Positions 35,079 through 46,816 of a stretch of DNA of 64,000 nt are shown here, piece after piece; within the stretch, counting starts at the first letter, position 1; every line of letters begins with the position of its first letter. Origin of the DNA: Nymphalis io (taxonomy: Eukaryota > Arthropoda > Insecta > Lepidoptera > Nymphalidae); the NCBI RefSeq assembly GCF_905147045.1, contig NC_065901.1:4278001-4342000 (forward strand), given 5' to 3'. Made by a program: the position numbers and the translations under genes. The notes under the pieces were generated by a model. It was not told where the DNA came from and ran no database searches. It was given only the letters and a program-made list of their open reading frames with translations.

Positions 35079-35489
35079 GAAATATAATAATAATACATTA
35101 TCTGGATGTATTTTTCGAAATAAAAATAATATTTACGTCTCTAACGGTTTCCTTTTATCACGCGCGCACTTTATTGCGTACCGGTATCTAAAGGCTTTTA
35201 ATGGCTAGGGTTACGGTAGGCCGTGCCTAATGACGTGTGAACGGGGACGAGGTACGTGTTGTGGATACTTTTAAGTATGTTACGTTAAGTTATAAATTAT
35301 TAAGTTGAGTTATGATTTTTTTAAATGGCATAATTTCGGAAGCTTATCTCTTATTAATAATATGTCAATGGTCAGTCCACTCGTATCATAATGATCCGAA
35401 TTTTAACGCACCTGTCTGATAAAAAAAAAATAAAAAAAAATCTTTTATTTTTTAGTGATTTATTACAATGATAATGTAGTAAGCAGCAT

Positions 35490-35575
35490 TGTTGTGTTTC
35501 GATTTGAAGGGTGAGTGAACCAGTGTAAGGAAAGGCAAAAGGGACATAACATCTTAGTGCCCAAATATTTATATT
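35490..35575 (+). mobile_element. SINE-A internal fragment
   Basis: About 85 bases of the SINE-A body: GCATTGTTGTGTTTCGATTT, GAAGGGTGAGTGAACCAGTG, GGGACATAACATCTTAGTGC. An A-rich tract at 35419-35439 lies upstream but is in the wrong place to be its tail. Confidence 0.65.
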
Positions 35576-35684
35576 ATTAATTTGAATGCAATATAAATTG
35601 CCTTTAATAATATTCTGCTAGATAAATAAAAGAAAAATACAAAATTTATCTCTTAATAAAAATAAAATTGTATTCTGAAATTGG

Positions 35685-35850
35685 CCAAAAGCTCAAAAAA
35701 ATCACGTCCGTCACACTCGAGGTACACGCGGGCCTCAGCAGAGGGCCACTCGACGCTAATAGAACCTTTGATGTCCTCCCTAGGGACGCCGAATTCTAAC
35801 CCTTTTGTTTTTATCTCCTTTAGAAAACTTTCATGTTACATAATTTTGGA
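35685..35850 (-). other. Coding-like island, minus frame of about 50 codons, unidentified
   Basis: In a sharply GC-richer block, one minus frame reads with mixed polar, acidic and hydrophobic residues unlike the chance frames nearby. It includes GLEFGVPREDIKGSISVEW and ARVYLECDGRDFFELLANF. It is open from a stop near 35838 to a stop at about 35660. The bases before GAGATAAAAAC (GTTTTCTAAAG) could be a weak acceptor. No good donor follows. The overlapping plus frame is less protein-like. I do not recognise the family. It could be a host exon fragment or degraded transposon coding. Confidence 0.35.
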
Positions 35851-36257
35851 AATAATTCTTAATCTTAGGTTAAAGATTTTTCTTTTCAAATAAAAGTAAG
35901 ATTGCGACAATTTAAAGTAAATATACGAACCAGAAACCAATTGAAAAAAGCGAAGATACTTAAATAAGCTGTATATTTGTTTAATTATTACGTATGGGCT
36001 TAATTTATTTATTTGTAAAACAATTTTGATCATTCTTTTTGCGTCGGGTTCAATATAACATAAAAATAATGTGATCTTATTTCATTCATATTAGACATAG
36101 TTATGTTTTTTACATTCAAGCAGTTTTTAAGGCTTTTATTTATTTTTACAGTTTTTATACATTTCTAATATCAATTATGAGTCTTCAGGTGTTGATGCTG
36201 TTTGTACTTGTTATTATAAAGGTTCGTCATTTCCATCGAAACACGGCATAGTAATAT

Positions 36258-36475
36258 TGTACAGTAACAGCCTGTTAATGTCCCACTGCTGGGCTAAGGC
36301 CTCTTCTCCCTTTTTAGGAGAAGGCTTTTTTGGAGCTTATTCCACCACGCTGCTCCAATGCGGGTTGGTAGAATACACATATGGCAGAATTTCAATGAAA
36401 TTAGACACATGCAGGTTTCCTCACGATGTTTTCCTTCACCGTTAAGCACAAGATGAATTATAATCACAAATTAAA
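36258..36475 (-). mobile_element. SINE-B, 5'-truncated, well preserved
   Basis: Reverse-oriented SINE-B starting from its 3' end (GTACAGTAACAGCCTGTTAA), then TCCCACTGCTGGGCTAAGG, TTATTCCACCACGCTGCTCC, GGTTTCCTCACGATGTTTTC and TAAGCACAAGATGAATTATA. The tRNA head is missing. The tail is TACTGTAC in sense. Confidence 0.85.
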
Positions 36476-36479
36476 AAAA

Positions 36480-39400
36480 TTAAAATCACACTCATTCTTG
36501 TGAGTAATATTGCTTGGCAGCTATTTATAAGCAGAGCCTATTGTACATGGATTTAAAAAGCATCACATATGAGTTATAAATATATGATATAGAACTATTG
36601 GCAAATAAATCATAGATAATCATAAACCCAATATAATAGTAAATGTGTTACGTAGTTTTATACGTGCACTCTGCAGAACAACTAGATACGATCTATGTCT
36701 TTTTTCCTGAAAGCTTACGTCAATGAATTAAAGGAGATTTCATAGCTTTTAAATACTACTAAATAAATATTACTAATTAAATACTAGTTTTAAATACTAA
36801 TAAAAACTGTTTTTAATGTATAAAGGCCACATGAACAAGGTCACAGGCACTCATCATAAATATTTATAACCGTTTCTATACGGTTATATATAAAAAAAAA
36901 AATTCAGAACGTTTTGGGCAATACGGCGTAAAAATCGCGACTCAACAAACCCAATCAAATGAAAGGGTTTGATGAGCACTCTTCAAAACGTATACAAATT
37001 TATAATAGTAATATATATATTCGTGGGAAAATATATAATTGGATATTACACGGTGAAATAAAATATTATATTAGAGGCAATTCGAACGACGAGAGCAGTA
37101 AATAAAATGAATTTATTATTAAATAAATAATAGCTTGAGATCTGATATGTAAATGAATAATTTAATTTGTTGTTCCAATAAGAATATTTACATAAGTGTT
37201 ATATTAATAATGTAAAAATATATTGTTGTTCTACTTTTGTTTTTTTTTAGTTAAAATTTTTGTTTTTGTACATTTCTAATGTTTGTTCAAATATTTTACA
37301 GAAACAGATTATTTCATTACAATGCGTATGTCTGAAATAATGTTTCTATTCCACCCTGATTACATCAATACTAATAAAACTGTCCAAACAAAAAAATACT
37401 TATTAACCGGCAGTAGGGATCGTCTGGTTATTACTGACACAAAATATTCTCGAAACAATTAAAAAAAAAATTATTGCATTTTTCAATTTGTTTAAAGCGC
37501 GAGTGAGTCAGTACAGGTAAAACGCACGTAACTTAAGTTTAGTTTCACATTGCGGCAGTCACTATGAGTAAGCACTAAAAATGTTAAAAATAAAATCGAC
37601 TACAAGAATATAATCATCAAATTTAAAGCTATTACTTATAAGATTTTCATGAATTAAATGAAAGCAAGATCACAGTTTTCGATAAAAAGAAAATCTCCTT
37701 ACAAGGGCGCGGGCGGAACATTAAATCTTTATTGATTGCGGTTTCCAAGATCAGATTGTCCGAGTTAGTTGTACAGTAAATAATTTTGTAGGCAAAAAGC
37801 TAATCCTGGCCCTTTTCCCGACTCAACCTTTCTTGTTTATTTCGGTACTCGAGTCAGGTTACGAGAAATACGGTTCTTGTGGGAAATAAAACAGATATTC
37901 TTAAGATTTTTTGTTTTAGTTTTGCGAAATTGTTTATTGTGTTATGTGAGTGTATTAGTAACGTTATTTATGTAAATGTAATGATTGTATTCATTTATGC
38001 TGAGTTATCTAGTATGTAAGATAATTCTGTAATGTTAAATGTCCAAGCTGAGTAACTTGCTTCATAGGGCCTTAATGCATTTCACAAACTGTCGGAATTC
38101 GTTTAATTAAAGCTTTACATTCACCAGACAGCTTGCATATAATATCTATGCCAACCATTTGTTTGTTTTGTAAAGTAAATTAAATGGGATTAGACCTATT
38201 TTAAACGAATAGATTCTTATATTATCTGTATGTTCTAGTTTTAAATAATTACCAGCTAATGTATTTACAGATGAATAGGAATCAAAATTCTGCTTGATGC
38301 AAGCATTACTCTTAATTTGAGGTTCTACATCACTATATGGGTAGTCGAGGTTCTCGTGTATTCGAGTGATTGATGCGCTGAATAAAAAAATAATGAAGTC
38401 ATGGGGTGGCTCTGTTCTACTCCAATCGATTCACATGGTCATTCCAGTTTTATTACTAAAATTACTCAGTAGAAAGTCTACGTGTATTTATGATAAATTA
38501 GATAGATTGGTACGTTATTTCTTATGTATGATGTGATTATGACGTATGACGAACTTTTTTTCTCATGTTGCCTGTGGCGACATATAAATGTGTATCGTAT
38601 GTGCGACGTGTTTTAAATTTAGCCAGTTTAATGAACTATTTGTCTTCTATCTCACAAATATGTGAGATAGAAGATTGTATTATCACCCAAAGACCGGGAG
38701 CATGCCTACGAATAATAGTGTTTTCTTTATTAAAAGACCAGATTTCGAGGTAACAATCCCATTTTCTATTCATCATAATACCGTCGACTAAATTATTGCA
38801 AAAGTATTCGAGAGTTTATTTCAGTGTGTTAATAATATCAAAATATAAATCTCAACTCAAATGACTGAAAAATATTCATGCAACTCTAAACATACACCCG
38901 AATCAATGTTAAACGTAAATTCAATCTTATACTCAATAAGCTTACAAATCGCAAAGACCACATATGCACATATGAATAAACATTTGTTCAACGGTAACCC
39001 TTCAAGAGAGCCGCATTGATGTCATGTCAATATATTTCGCTGTCTCAGCACTCCCTCGATGCCTGATTCGTTCCAATCGATTTCAACTGAATACTCGAAG
39101 CTCGCTCGCGTGTATAAGATTTCGGAAACGAAGAGTATTAAGAAAGCAACGTTTTTTTTATCTGGATTAAAAACCTTAAAGGCTTACTGAATGAATCGTT
39201 CGTGTTTATTCAATAAGAAAATGTAAGGGGATTTCAATCAAAGAAAAAAAAACCGAGCGCGTGTTATGGATAAAAATGTGAAGTGTAGCTTAAAAATTTT
39301 AATTTTCAACTCATATTGTATATAATTGTTGATAAATCATATGGAATACCACTAGCATCAGTATTTCACGAATTTCGCTACCACCAATTAATACTATAAT

Positions 39401-40640
39401 ATTTTATATGCGAATAAACTCATATCAAAAGTTCTTCTAATTCTTCAAATTTCTCTGAAATTAAATATTTGATATAAGCAATTAAACAGTAATATGCTGT
39501 AATTTTTTTATACTCTTTACTATATTTTTATAATTTAATATTATTATAAATTAAACATTTTTTCGATTATGTTCCATAGATAAAAAAATATAGAACTCCA
39601 CTCTGCCCTTTTTGTATAAAAAAACATAGAGAAAGATCAAAAGATTAGCACAAACGCGCTTTGTTATGTGCTGAAACCATGTATTTATTTACACACAATC
39701 ATATAAATTCACATAATTGATAGATACAAAGCATACACATTTAAATTTTTTTTTCTTATAAAATATAGTATATAATACATAATTATAAAACGAGCATACG
39801 TGCCAGCGAGTTAATTGAGGTGGACGTTGAATTTGAGCAGTTCAGAATACATTTTCAACTATTACGTAGAAAGCCTTTCCGGTGTATAAACTACACCGTG
39901 TCATATTATATTAAAATCAAACCATTGACATTTGACACTTACATAACAGTATGTAAAATATTCAATAGCGGAGTACACGCTTTCGTTCTAGTCGGTAAGA
40001 AGGTTTATAAGCTCATGCTGATACACTTTGGGTTTGTTCATATATACATTTTATGCAGTTGACATTAATGTTTGTGGTAAAATAGATATATATAAGGTTT
40101 TATTAGAATGTAAATATAGAGACCCTAGGGAAGCAATGATAAATAGATTTCAGCTATGTCGATTAAATTTCGGAGTCATGCAAAGCAAATATAGTATATC
40201 CTTAAACTCATCAGTAGTACCAAATACTATTTGATTTTTATTCTCCTTGGACAAATTCATCGAAATTCTTTTTTTCGAATACCGTCCTGAATTCACCAAA
40301 AAGTAAACATAATGTAACTTTCTTTTGGATGAATATATAGTAACATTTGTATGAGAAATTAGTATGAGATATATTCTTACTCTTTTCCGTATGATATTAA
40401 GCTATGATTCACTCGGATCCCACTAAGACCAAACATTTTACTCAGTCACATTATATCCATCTGTGATTCGCCTTTCATAATATGTTGTTGAGTACACACT
40501 ACTATATCACTATCCTGATATTATATTTACATAAGTAATGCTCTCTCCACACGCTCAAGTTATATACTTCCGAGATCTAGAAATTTCAAATATTTAAAAA
40601 AAAATCCAAAGAAATAATTATTTTAAATCATTCTACTGAT
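36480..40640. other. AT-rich non-coding stretch
   Basis: No supported gene. Contains the hairpin at 38643-38674. GC-richer patches at 38990-39130 and 37680-37870 have no convincing frames. A plus frame of 80 codons at 39820-40062 lacks splice or domain support. Confidence 0.55.
38643..38674. repeat. 14-bp perfect hairpin
   Basis: TCTTCTATCTCACA and its exact complement TGTGAGATAGAAGA are separated by AATA. Too short to be a miRNA precursor, and no U-tract follows. Confidence 0.85.
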
Positions 40641-40644
40641 ATTA

Positions 40645-40800
40645 TTATAAATGTTGGGTTTGTATGTTTGGATATTTGTTACTCAGTTACGCAAAAACAG
40701 CAGAACGGATTCGGGTGAAATTTGGCACTGAGATCGTATGTATAAGTAATCCATAACACATAAGTTACTTTTACTCCTAGAAAATGACATGACTTAACCT
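40645..40800 (+). repeat. Helitron-like lepidopteran repeat fragment
   Basis: TTATAAATGTTGGGTTTGTA, CGCAAAAACAGCAGAACGGA, GGTGAAATTTGGCACTGAGA and CCATAACACATAAGTTACTT follow the order of a very common lepidopteran repeat (growth of the phrase ACGGATT...GAAATTTGG). I associate it with Lep1/Helentron elements. Class assignment is from memory. Confidence 0.5.
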
Positions 40801-41522
40801 ATTTAAAAAAACTACCTTGCTTAATCGTATTGCAAACTCGTACATTACTGATTCGATTACGTACATAGACTACTTAATATACGTAAAAATTTGACAAAAT
40901 TGTTTCATGTTAATATTACAACATAATCACATACCCTTTCTCCAGCGGAGTCCCTTATAAAGAAATGAACACAATAAAGCGCTGTGTGTAAGCGACATTA
41001 TATATTAAATCTGTACCAAGTAACTTTTGTTAGATGGTACTTCAGATGCTCTCGTAGGTATCTCACATCTCCGTTCCTGCGGGCTTTAGAGAGAATATTT
41101 AAACGTGATTCCGAATGAGGAATTGTTCGTAGTGAAATGTATTATGTATGTTACTTTAAATGAATGGAGGTTTTTATTCTAAGAAGCTATTTCTTACAAC
41201 CCTTCGTGTGGGGAGCTCCTTTTCGATAGCAATGATATATTGCATTTACCGTCTCTTTACGTTTATACTGAACGTATTACACCCCTGAGTCCAATTATTT
41301 GATACGGTAGATCAACTCTTTGCAATTGTAGTGAAAAGTTGAAAAGTTTCTCCTTGCATTTAAATATTTGCAACGAAAATGTAGCGAAAATAATAAAATT
41401 ATTACTACTGATTAGTTTTGCATACACATATAACATATATTTTACGGACTGTATTCAATTGAAATGAAATAGTTATCAATTAATGCTGATAGGGTCTCGT
41501 GGTCTTTTTTGGGGTAGAAATT

Positions 41523-41712
41523 TAATAGGAGATAGCTCAGTGCTTAGAAAACGTAAATCTTAACTAAAGATTTCTCTTTATAATTCATCTCATACTCTGC
41601 GTTGAAAAAAAATAACAAGAAAAAATCTATATGTTTCGGATATAAAATTGAAACGTGTATCGACCAATACGTATTGGAATAGTATAATGGAATACTTTCT
41701 TTTCAAAATGAG
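41523..41712 (+). mobile_element. SINE-B, strongly degenerate
   Basis: GGAGATAGCTCAGTGCTTAG resembles the tRNA head. TTTATAATTCATCTCATACT, GCGTTGAAAAAAAATAACAAG and ACGTATTGGAATAGTATAAT follow the SINE-B body order. Confidence 0.65.
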
Positions 41713-41980
41713 AGGAAATCAAAGACAATATTAATATTACCTTTTATTATTAACTCTCGGTTTGTTTTACAAGATAAAATGTTATTAATAATATTGCGTC
41801 TTAAAGACTAGAGACGTAAAATCAAATCAAAATTTATTTTAAATTGTATGGAACTAATCCATCTAATCCAGAATATACATATAAAAACAAGACGTTTTCT
41901 CTCTATATTTCTGTTTGCCAAAATTAAAAGAAAATTTAACTATGGTATCTTGGTAATTCAATAATTTAAAATTAACTTAC

Positions 41981-42165
41981 CTCCAGGCATCGAAGCGGTG
42001 GTTACATAAAAACAATGTAGAAACAGCGATAGAAGCATCTTAGTAGTCATTTTACCGCTCACTCGTACTCTCTCATCCCGTGCCTCCTCTCGACCATATT
42101 CTAGGTTTTATCATTGTCAATCGTAACTAGGACCGGTTCACATTTCTGATTTCGATTTGTTTTAT
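41981..42165 (-). CDS. Host exon encoding 5' leader and signal peptide (start of a secreted or membrane protein)
   Basis: Read on the minus strand, a pyrimidine-rich acceptor (TTTCTTTTGTTACAG) ends at 42166. It is followed by 115 bases of leader, ATG at 42050-42048 in good context (GGTAAAATG), 70 coding bases, and a donor GGAG/GTAAGTT at 41980. The 23 codons give a typical signal peptide: MTTK as a short basic n-region, MLLSLFLHCFYV as the hydrophobic core, then TTAS before MPG as a likely cleavage site. The exon ends in phase 1, common after signal peptides in immunoglobulin-type and receptor genes. That gives the class of product (exported or membrane-anchored) but not its identity. The remaining exons must lie at lower coordinates or beyond the window. 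The leader holds upstream ATGs, described separately. Confidence 0.75.
42059..42097 (-). other. Upstream ORF of 12 codons in the leader
   Basis: ATG at 42097-42095 opens a 12-codon frame (MVERRHGMREYE) ending at a TGA only 8 bases before the main ATG. Other upstream ATGs occur in the leader, including an ATG-TGA minimal pair near 42140. Such a configuration often lowers or conditions translation of the main frame; here that is inference. Confidence 0.5.
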
Positions 42166-42294
42166 CTGTAACAAAAGAAATTTATAAGATTAGGATAGTT
42201 TGACAACTTTGGGTAATCTTCAAACTAAATAAAATAAAACCGATAAATGCTATATTATCTAGTATGCTTTTAAGTTTTTACTTTATATAGACAG

Positions 42295-42500
42295 GTAAAC
42301 GAGCAAATTGGTCATCTGATGGTAAGCGGTCACAAGTGGGTAGTCGCTAGTCAAGCACTTTGCACTTTGCTGCCAATTTGAGAACTATGTTACTATATTA
42401 TGTCTCTCGTGCCTGCGATTCACTCATTCATCTAACTGAAAGAAATAGAAATTCTTAGAATAGCTGTTTGACGGTAAAATAGCTGATGACTAGGTAGTAC
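42295..42500 (-). mobile_element. SINE-A, strongly degenerate
   Basis: Reverse SINE-A order: CATCTGATGGTAAGCGGTCAC, TATGTCTCTCGTGCCTGCG, ATTCACTCATTCATCTAACTG, ACGGTAAAATAGCTGATGAC, TAGGTAGTACC. It lies 130 bases upstream of the signal-peptide exon, so it sits in the preceding intron if that exon model holds. Confidence 0.7.
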
Positions 42501-42639
42501 CAGTTGCGGAAATGACACCATCGTAATTAATTATCATTAGCTTATATATTATAGCGCTTTTTATAACAACTTCACTTTTTCTTGTTCTATATTCAAAACT
42601 TCAAGTGCATTGTAACTGACTATAATGTTGTATATATAT

Positions 42640-43135
42640 ATTATAGCGTTATAGCTTATAATACTGCAAATTCCGAGGTCCTAAGTTCAAGACTATATAC
42701 TAAACATATTTGTAAAGTGTATAATAAGAAAGGGATGGGGTAGGAAGGAAAAATAAGTTAGGTCAATGTTTTATTAATCGTTTTAGTAATTATTCAGCCT
42801 CATCATAGCCCAAATTGAGAAGCTAGTTGGTCATTTGCATTTTACACTGGTAAGTCGTTACTAAGAAAATATTGATCTTCTTATTTATTCTATTAAATTA
42901 TATAGAATCGAGCTCTACACTCCCGCGCCTCGGGAAGCACGTGAAGCCTTTCGGCCTGTGACTAAATTTTTTTCGGGTTTGCCATCCCATAGCATAACGA
43001 GAGTTAGGGAATAGAGAATGCACTTATGTTTATTTTTTATTGCATACAGTTGTGTTCTAAAATACATCCTAAGCTGGTTAAGCTAATGATCTTTGAGAAT
43101 GGCTACCGTGACTGAAATTAATCAGGACATTTTTT
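42640..43135 (+). mobile_element. SINE-D, degenerate
   Basis: Head remnant CCGAGGTCCTAAGTTCAAGAC (B-box) near 42674. After extra sequence come CTACACTCCCGCGCCTCGG, AAGCACGTGAAGCCTTTCGG, ACGAGAGTTAGGGAATAGAG and GAGAATGGCTACCGTGACTG, in the order of the 49074-49444 copy. The gap between head and body suggests a later insertion or duplication of about 200 bases. Confidence 0.7.
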
Positions 43136-43139
43136 AATG

Positions 43140-45125
43140 TTTTTTTATTCATTACCAGTTGCGATGATTTAGAAGGAGAATTCCGTCCGCAGTAATATTT
43201 GTTTTTGTGTGTTATCACTAATACTTGTCTTATCTTAAATAAGTATTTAAATGCATAAATTGATGATTTAATAAAAAACATATGTTACTACAACAACAAA
43301 AAGAAAACAAAACGTCAGGAGACTTATGGTCTCCACTTTCATCTAGGGAATAGAAAAGATCTAGTAATAAACTTTTAATTCTATAACCGCTTAAACAGAA
43401 TCTCAATAACCCGGCACGCTGTTCTGCGGCTTAAGAGTAAATACGTTATAAGCCACGGGGGAAAATTAGTGGCTATCCAACTTCGTAAACGCGAAACTTC
43501 AGCAGACTTATTTCAGTCTTTTTTGCATTATAAAGTGAAGTACAATTCAGTCAGTTACAATGCACTTGATGTTTTGAATATAGAACAATAAAAAGTGAAG
43601 TTGTTATATTTTTTTACTTTATATTGTTTGGTAAAAAGAAAATAAATTAAAATAATGAAAAACAGAAACACACATTGTAATGTGTGTCGAAATGTCATTT
43701 AATTTTTTTATGACAAGAATACTGAAAATCTGGAAAACAATTATAAAGGTCGAAGCCGTCGCGTAAAAATCTAAAGCGAACAAACTACGCAAATATTCGT
43801 CGCTAATTCCAAATTATGTCTTTCTCCCGTTTGTAGTTGAAACACTTCCTTCAAGTAATATAATGCAAAAAACTTTGTTATGCATATTACACCCCGTCTT
43901 ATTATTATCTTACACTGGTGATCGGAGAGCTGGTTCATTTTGCGCACAGATGATTGTAATTGAGATTCAATGATTAAGGTCGTTAATTAACAAGGCATGT
44001 TAAAATTTTTACCTTAAAAATTATATGTATAGTGAATGATCAGGTTTTGTTTCTATTACATTATATAAAGGCCGTTTTCTATGAAACTTACACTAAAATT
44101 AATTAAACCGTATAAAGCCCTACGGTGCTTGGCTATAAACTATTTCTCAAAGACTTTACTGTCGAAAAGATCATTTCAAGACTATTCGAAGTCTATTACT
44201 ATTATACAATTTATATAGGCAAAGTCACTGGTCAACGTTAGTAAATATACTACGCGACTTTTACATCTAAGGATTTTCCGTTACTAAACTGCTGTTTGAA
44301 AAGTATTTCATCGGATAGTGTACGTCGAAGCTCGAAAGTATTACATGCAACAATAGTTTGCTATCTCCGTCGATTTTTAAAAGCCCCGAACCATTTTATT
44401 AAAAGGTTACATTCAGAACGAAAATATTTTACCGCTTTTACAATACATTATGAAATTCCATTATATTTGGAGGTTCGACGCTACTCCTCAAAATATCATT
44501 TCAACACCACAGCTTATTGAGTGCCGCGTCACAGAATTTAATACATTTAGTGTATTTTCCATGGCGGATTAATATCGGAGTGTGCCAAATACGTCGTTCG
44601 AAGTGGGTCAACGGATTTACAGTCGACCTCTGGTATTCGGAGTTCCAGAAACGCTAATCTTGTGATTGCCAATACGTTACGAATTGTTTTTGTCACTAAG
44701 AATATTAGAAACGTGTCGGATTTACATTTTATTTTGCTAGAGGGTAATTGATTTTTTATAGAATATCTCTCTTCCCATCTCATAAATCATTTTATGAAAT
44801 TTATAAAATATATCTTAGATCCATTATAAGCTAAATTTATCAGAAAACCTTATATTTATAACTGCATTTAAGGTCAAATATAAAAATAAATATCTGTATA
44901 TTATACAAAATAGCAATTATTACTTAGTTTGCTATTATTCGCCCAATAAGAAATACACGTGCTATTTATTTCTATTAATCTGTCATTTCTTCATATTATC
45001 ATGCTAATGTTACCATTACTGACTTCCTACTTATATAAATGACGCTAAATAAAGCTATTTTATATTAATTTGTGCACTAAGAATTTCATATTTTAGATTA
45101 ATGTATAACAAATTTATTGGTGTGT
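43140..45125. other. AT-rich non-coding stretch
   Basis: No supported gene. Open frames at 44296-44520 (plus) and 44547-44783 (minus) lack domains or splice context. A GC-richer patch at 43400-43500 is unexplained. Confidence 0.5.
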
Positions 45126-45129
45126 AATA

Positions 45130-45970
45130 GGCAAATATGTTGTGAGACCTCATGGTAGAACCTGGGTTTGGTCGGTAGGTATCTATCCCACAGCTTTCCT
45201 TAGAGGAATAGTCGTGGAGGCTGGAACCAAAACCCTTTTCTTCCATCCTCTAGGCGAGGAATTATTACATAAGACGAATTTCGTCTACCTTAATTACAGC
45301 TTTGCCAAATGTAGGAAGAGTACTGCACAGAAAACAATCCCGTAGCGTGCTTAAGGTTTTGGCGTAAGGGGTTCGTGCAGTGGGTACAAATTGCACCTAC
45401 TCCCGATTATTCACAGAAAGTACTTTTAAAGGATCCTGCCTAATAAAAAAGTAGAGGACGTTATGTTGACTAAAAAAACTACACGTATAAATATGGTTTC
45501 ACCACTGTTACATGTGACATAACAAACAAAATCAGTTTATTACGATACAAATAAACAAGCCTATTAAATACATCGTAAAACAATAATCTGAAGATTTGCA
45601 CGTACAAAATAGAACATTACCTGCCCATAACATTATCGATGCCATAAAGATCGTCATTGCTCTGAACTCCAACAGCAAATGCTCTCAATTTGCTTTATTG
45701 CAGTAGGCATAACATCGCCAGAGAAGTTGGACCTTCCGGATCTTTTCGATCACACCAGATTGCACCATCTGTCTTAGTTAAACGAAAGGCATGGCGGTTC
45801 AGTCCATTTTGGTCGAGGCGAACTCCGTGGCAGGTCGCAAGGTCTCTTTCCGCATATTTTTTTGCTTTCCAAATTCGTTTCACGATACCTTTATTTGTCA
45901 AACGTGCTCTCCTGGGAGATTCGGAATACACAGTCACTATTGTACCCGATAAAGATGAAGTAGCTAAAGA
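45130..45970. other. GC-richer island pair with open frames, unidentified
   Basis: Two blocks (45130-45440 and 45600-45970) are clearly GC-richer than their surroundings. In the second, a minus frame of about 90 codons (with GIVKRIWKAKKYAERDLATC and GAIWCDRKDPEGP) meets a TAA at 45695-45697. It then continues in the same frame for about 22 codons (RAFAVGVQSNDDLYGIDNVMG) to a donor-like GGCAG/GTAATG near 45619. A plus frame of 95 codons overlaps. I recognise no family. Candidates are a decayed transposon ORF with one stop, or a short terminal exon plus chance frame. Confidence 0.3.
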
Positions 45971-46747
45971 ATTTTAACAGAAATTTAGCAGATGTTCACT
46001 TTTATGCTCTTTCATTTAATTTGAAAGATCACAACGAAGATACAGTAGATTAGATTCTCGTTGAAAAAGAATTTGGTTCTCCAGAGATAAATTAATGAAA
46101 TTAATTACTTTCCCTTGAGAAATGCCGCGACCTATTTACTTTGCTGATAAAACGACCTTTGGTCTCTAATTTACTTGTAATCGGATTGTGGTATATTTCT
46201 ATTTGTTATAAGATACAAATATGATTACTCTGAGATAGGTATTATGTTTAATAAAATATTAAGTAAATGCTTTAAGTATTTTTTCTTGTTTCAGAAAATA
46301 AGAAATAATACGCAATATAAATATCTTGACTTGGTATGTTAAATTTTAAATAAATATAACACCAAAGATCTTAAGGTTAAATGTATAAAAGATTAAGCTC
46401 TCTGTTCAAGAGTGCAGATGTTAATTAAGTAAAATTTTCTAATTAAGATAATTTTAACAGTGGACAAGAAAGTAATCAAGTTTCATAGACCGAGAGTAGT
46501 AATTGAAAACTAAAGTTTGTGCCGTAATTGGGTTAGAGATAGGACTTTCCTTAATCACCCAATGGATCTTTCGTGAGATAAGTCCTTATCTGGCTAAAAT
46601 TTAACTAGACTAGAGGCAATTAGACACAGGCGTTGTGTTGCGAAGGGATTCTCACAAATTAATTGCATTTGAAATAGTAAATTCGTGACTATTGGTGGTC
46701 AAAGACAAGAATAGAAGCATTACTATAACAAAAACTACTATCTTTAT

Positions 46748-46816
46748 CTTAATATGATCTATGTAAAATATTGTAATAAAATAATTATTACAATATTTTA
46801 CATAGATCATATTAAG
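46748..46816. repeat. 32-bp perfect palindrome with 5-base loop
   Basis: Left arm 46748-46779 and right arm 46785-46816 are exact reverse complements (CTTAATATGATCTATG... against ...CATAGATCATATTAAG) around AATAA. Complementarity stops abruptly on the outside. No target-site duplication or terminal-inverted-repeat element is visible. Confidence 0.95.

Noticed and set aside
44547..44783. 78-codon minus frame as an exon
   Set aside because: No acceptor or donor in phase, no recognised domain, and a plus frame of similar length lies next to it.
45695..45937. von Willebrand A-like or other named domain
   Set aside because: A few residues (RAFAVGVQSNDD) are reminiscent, but the frame has a stop, no core motif is present, and an opposite-strand frame is equally long.
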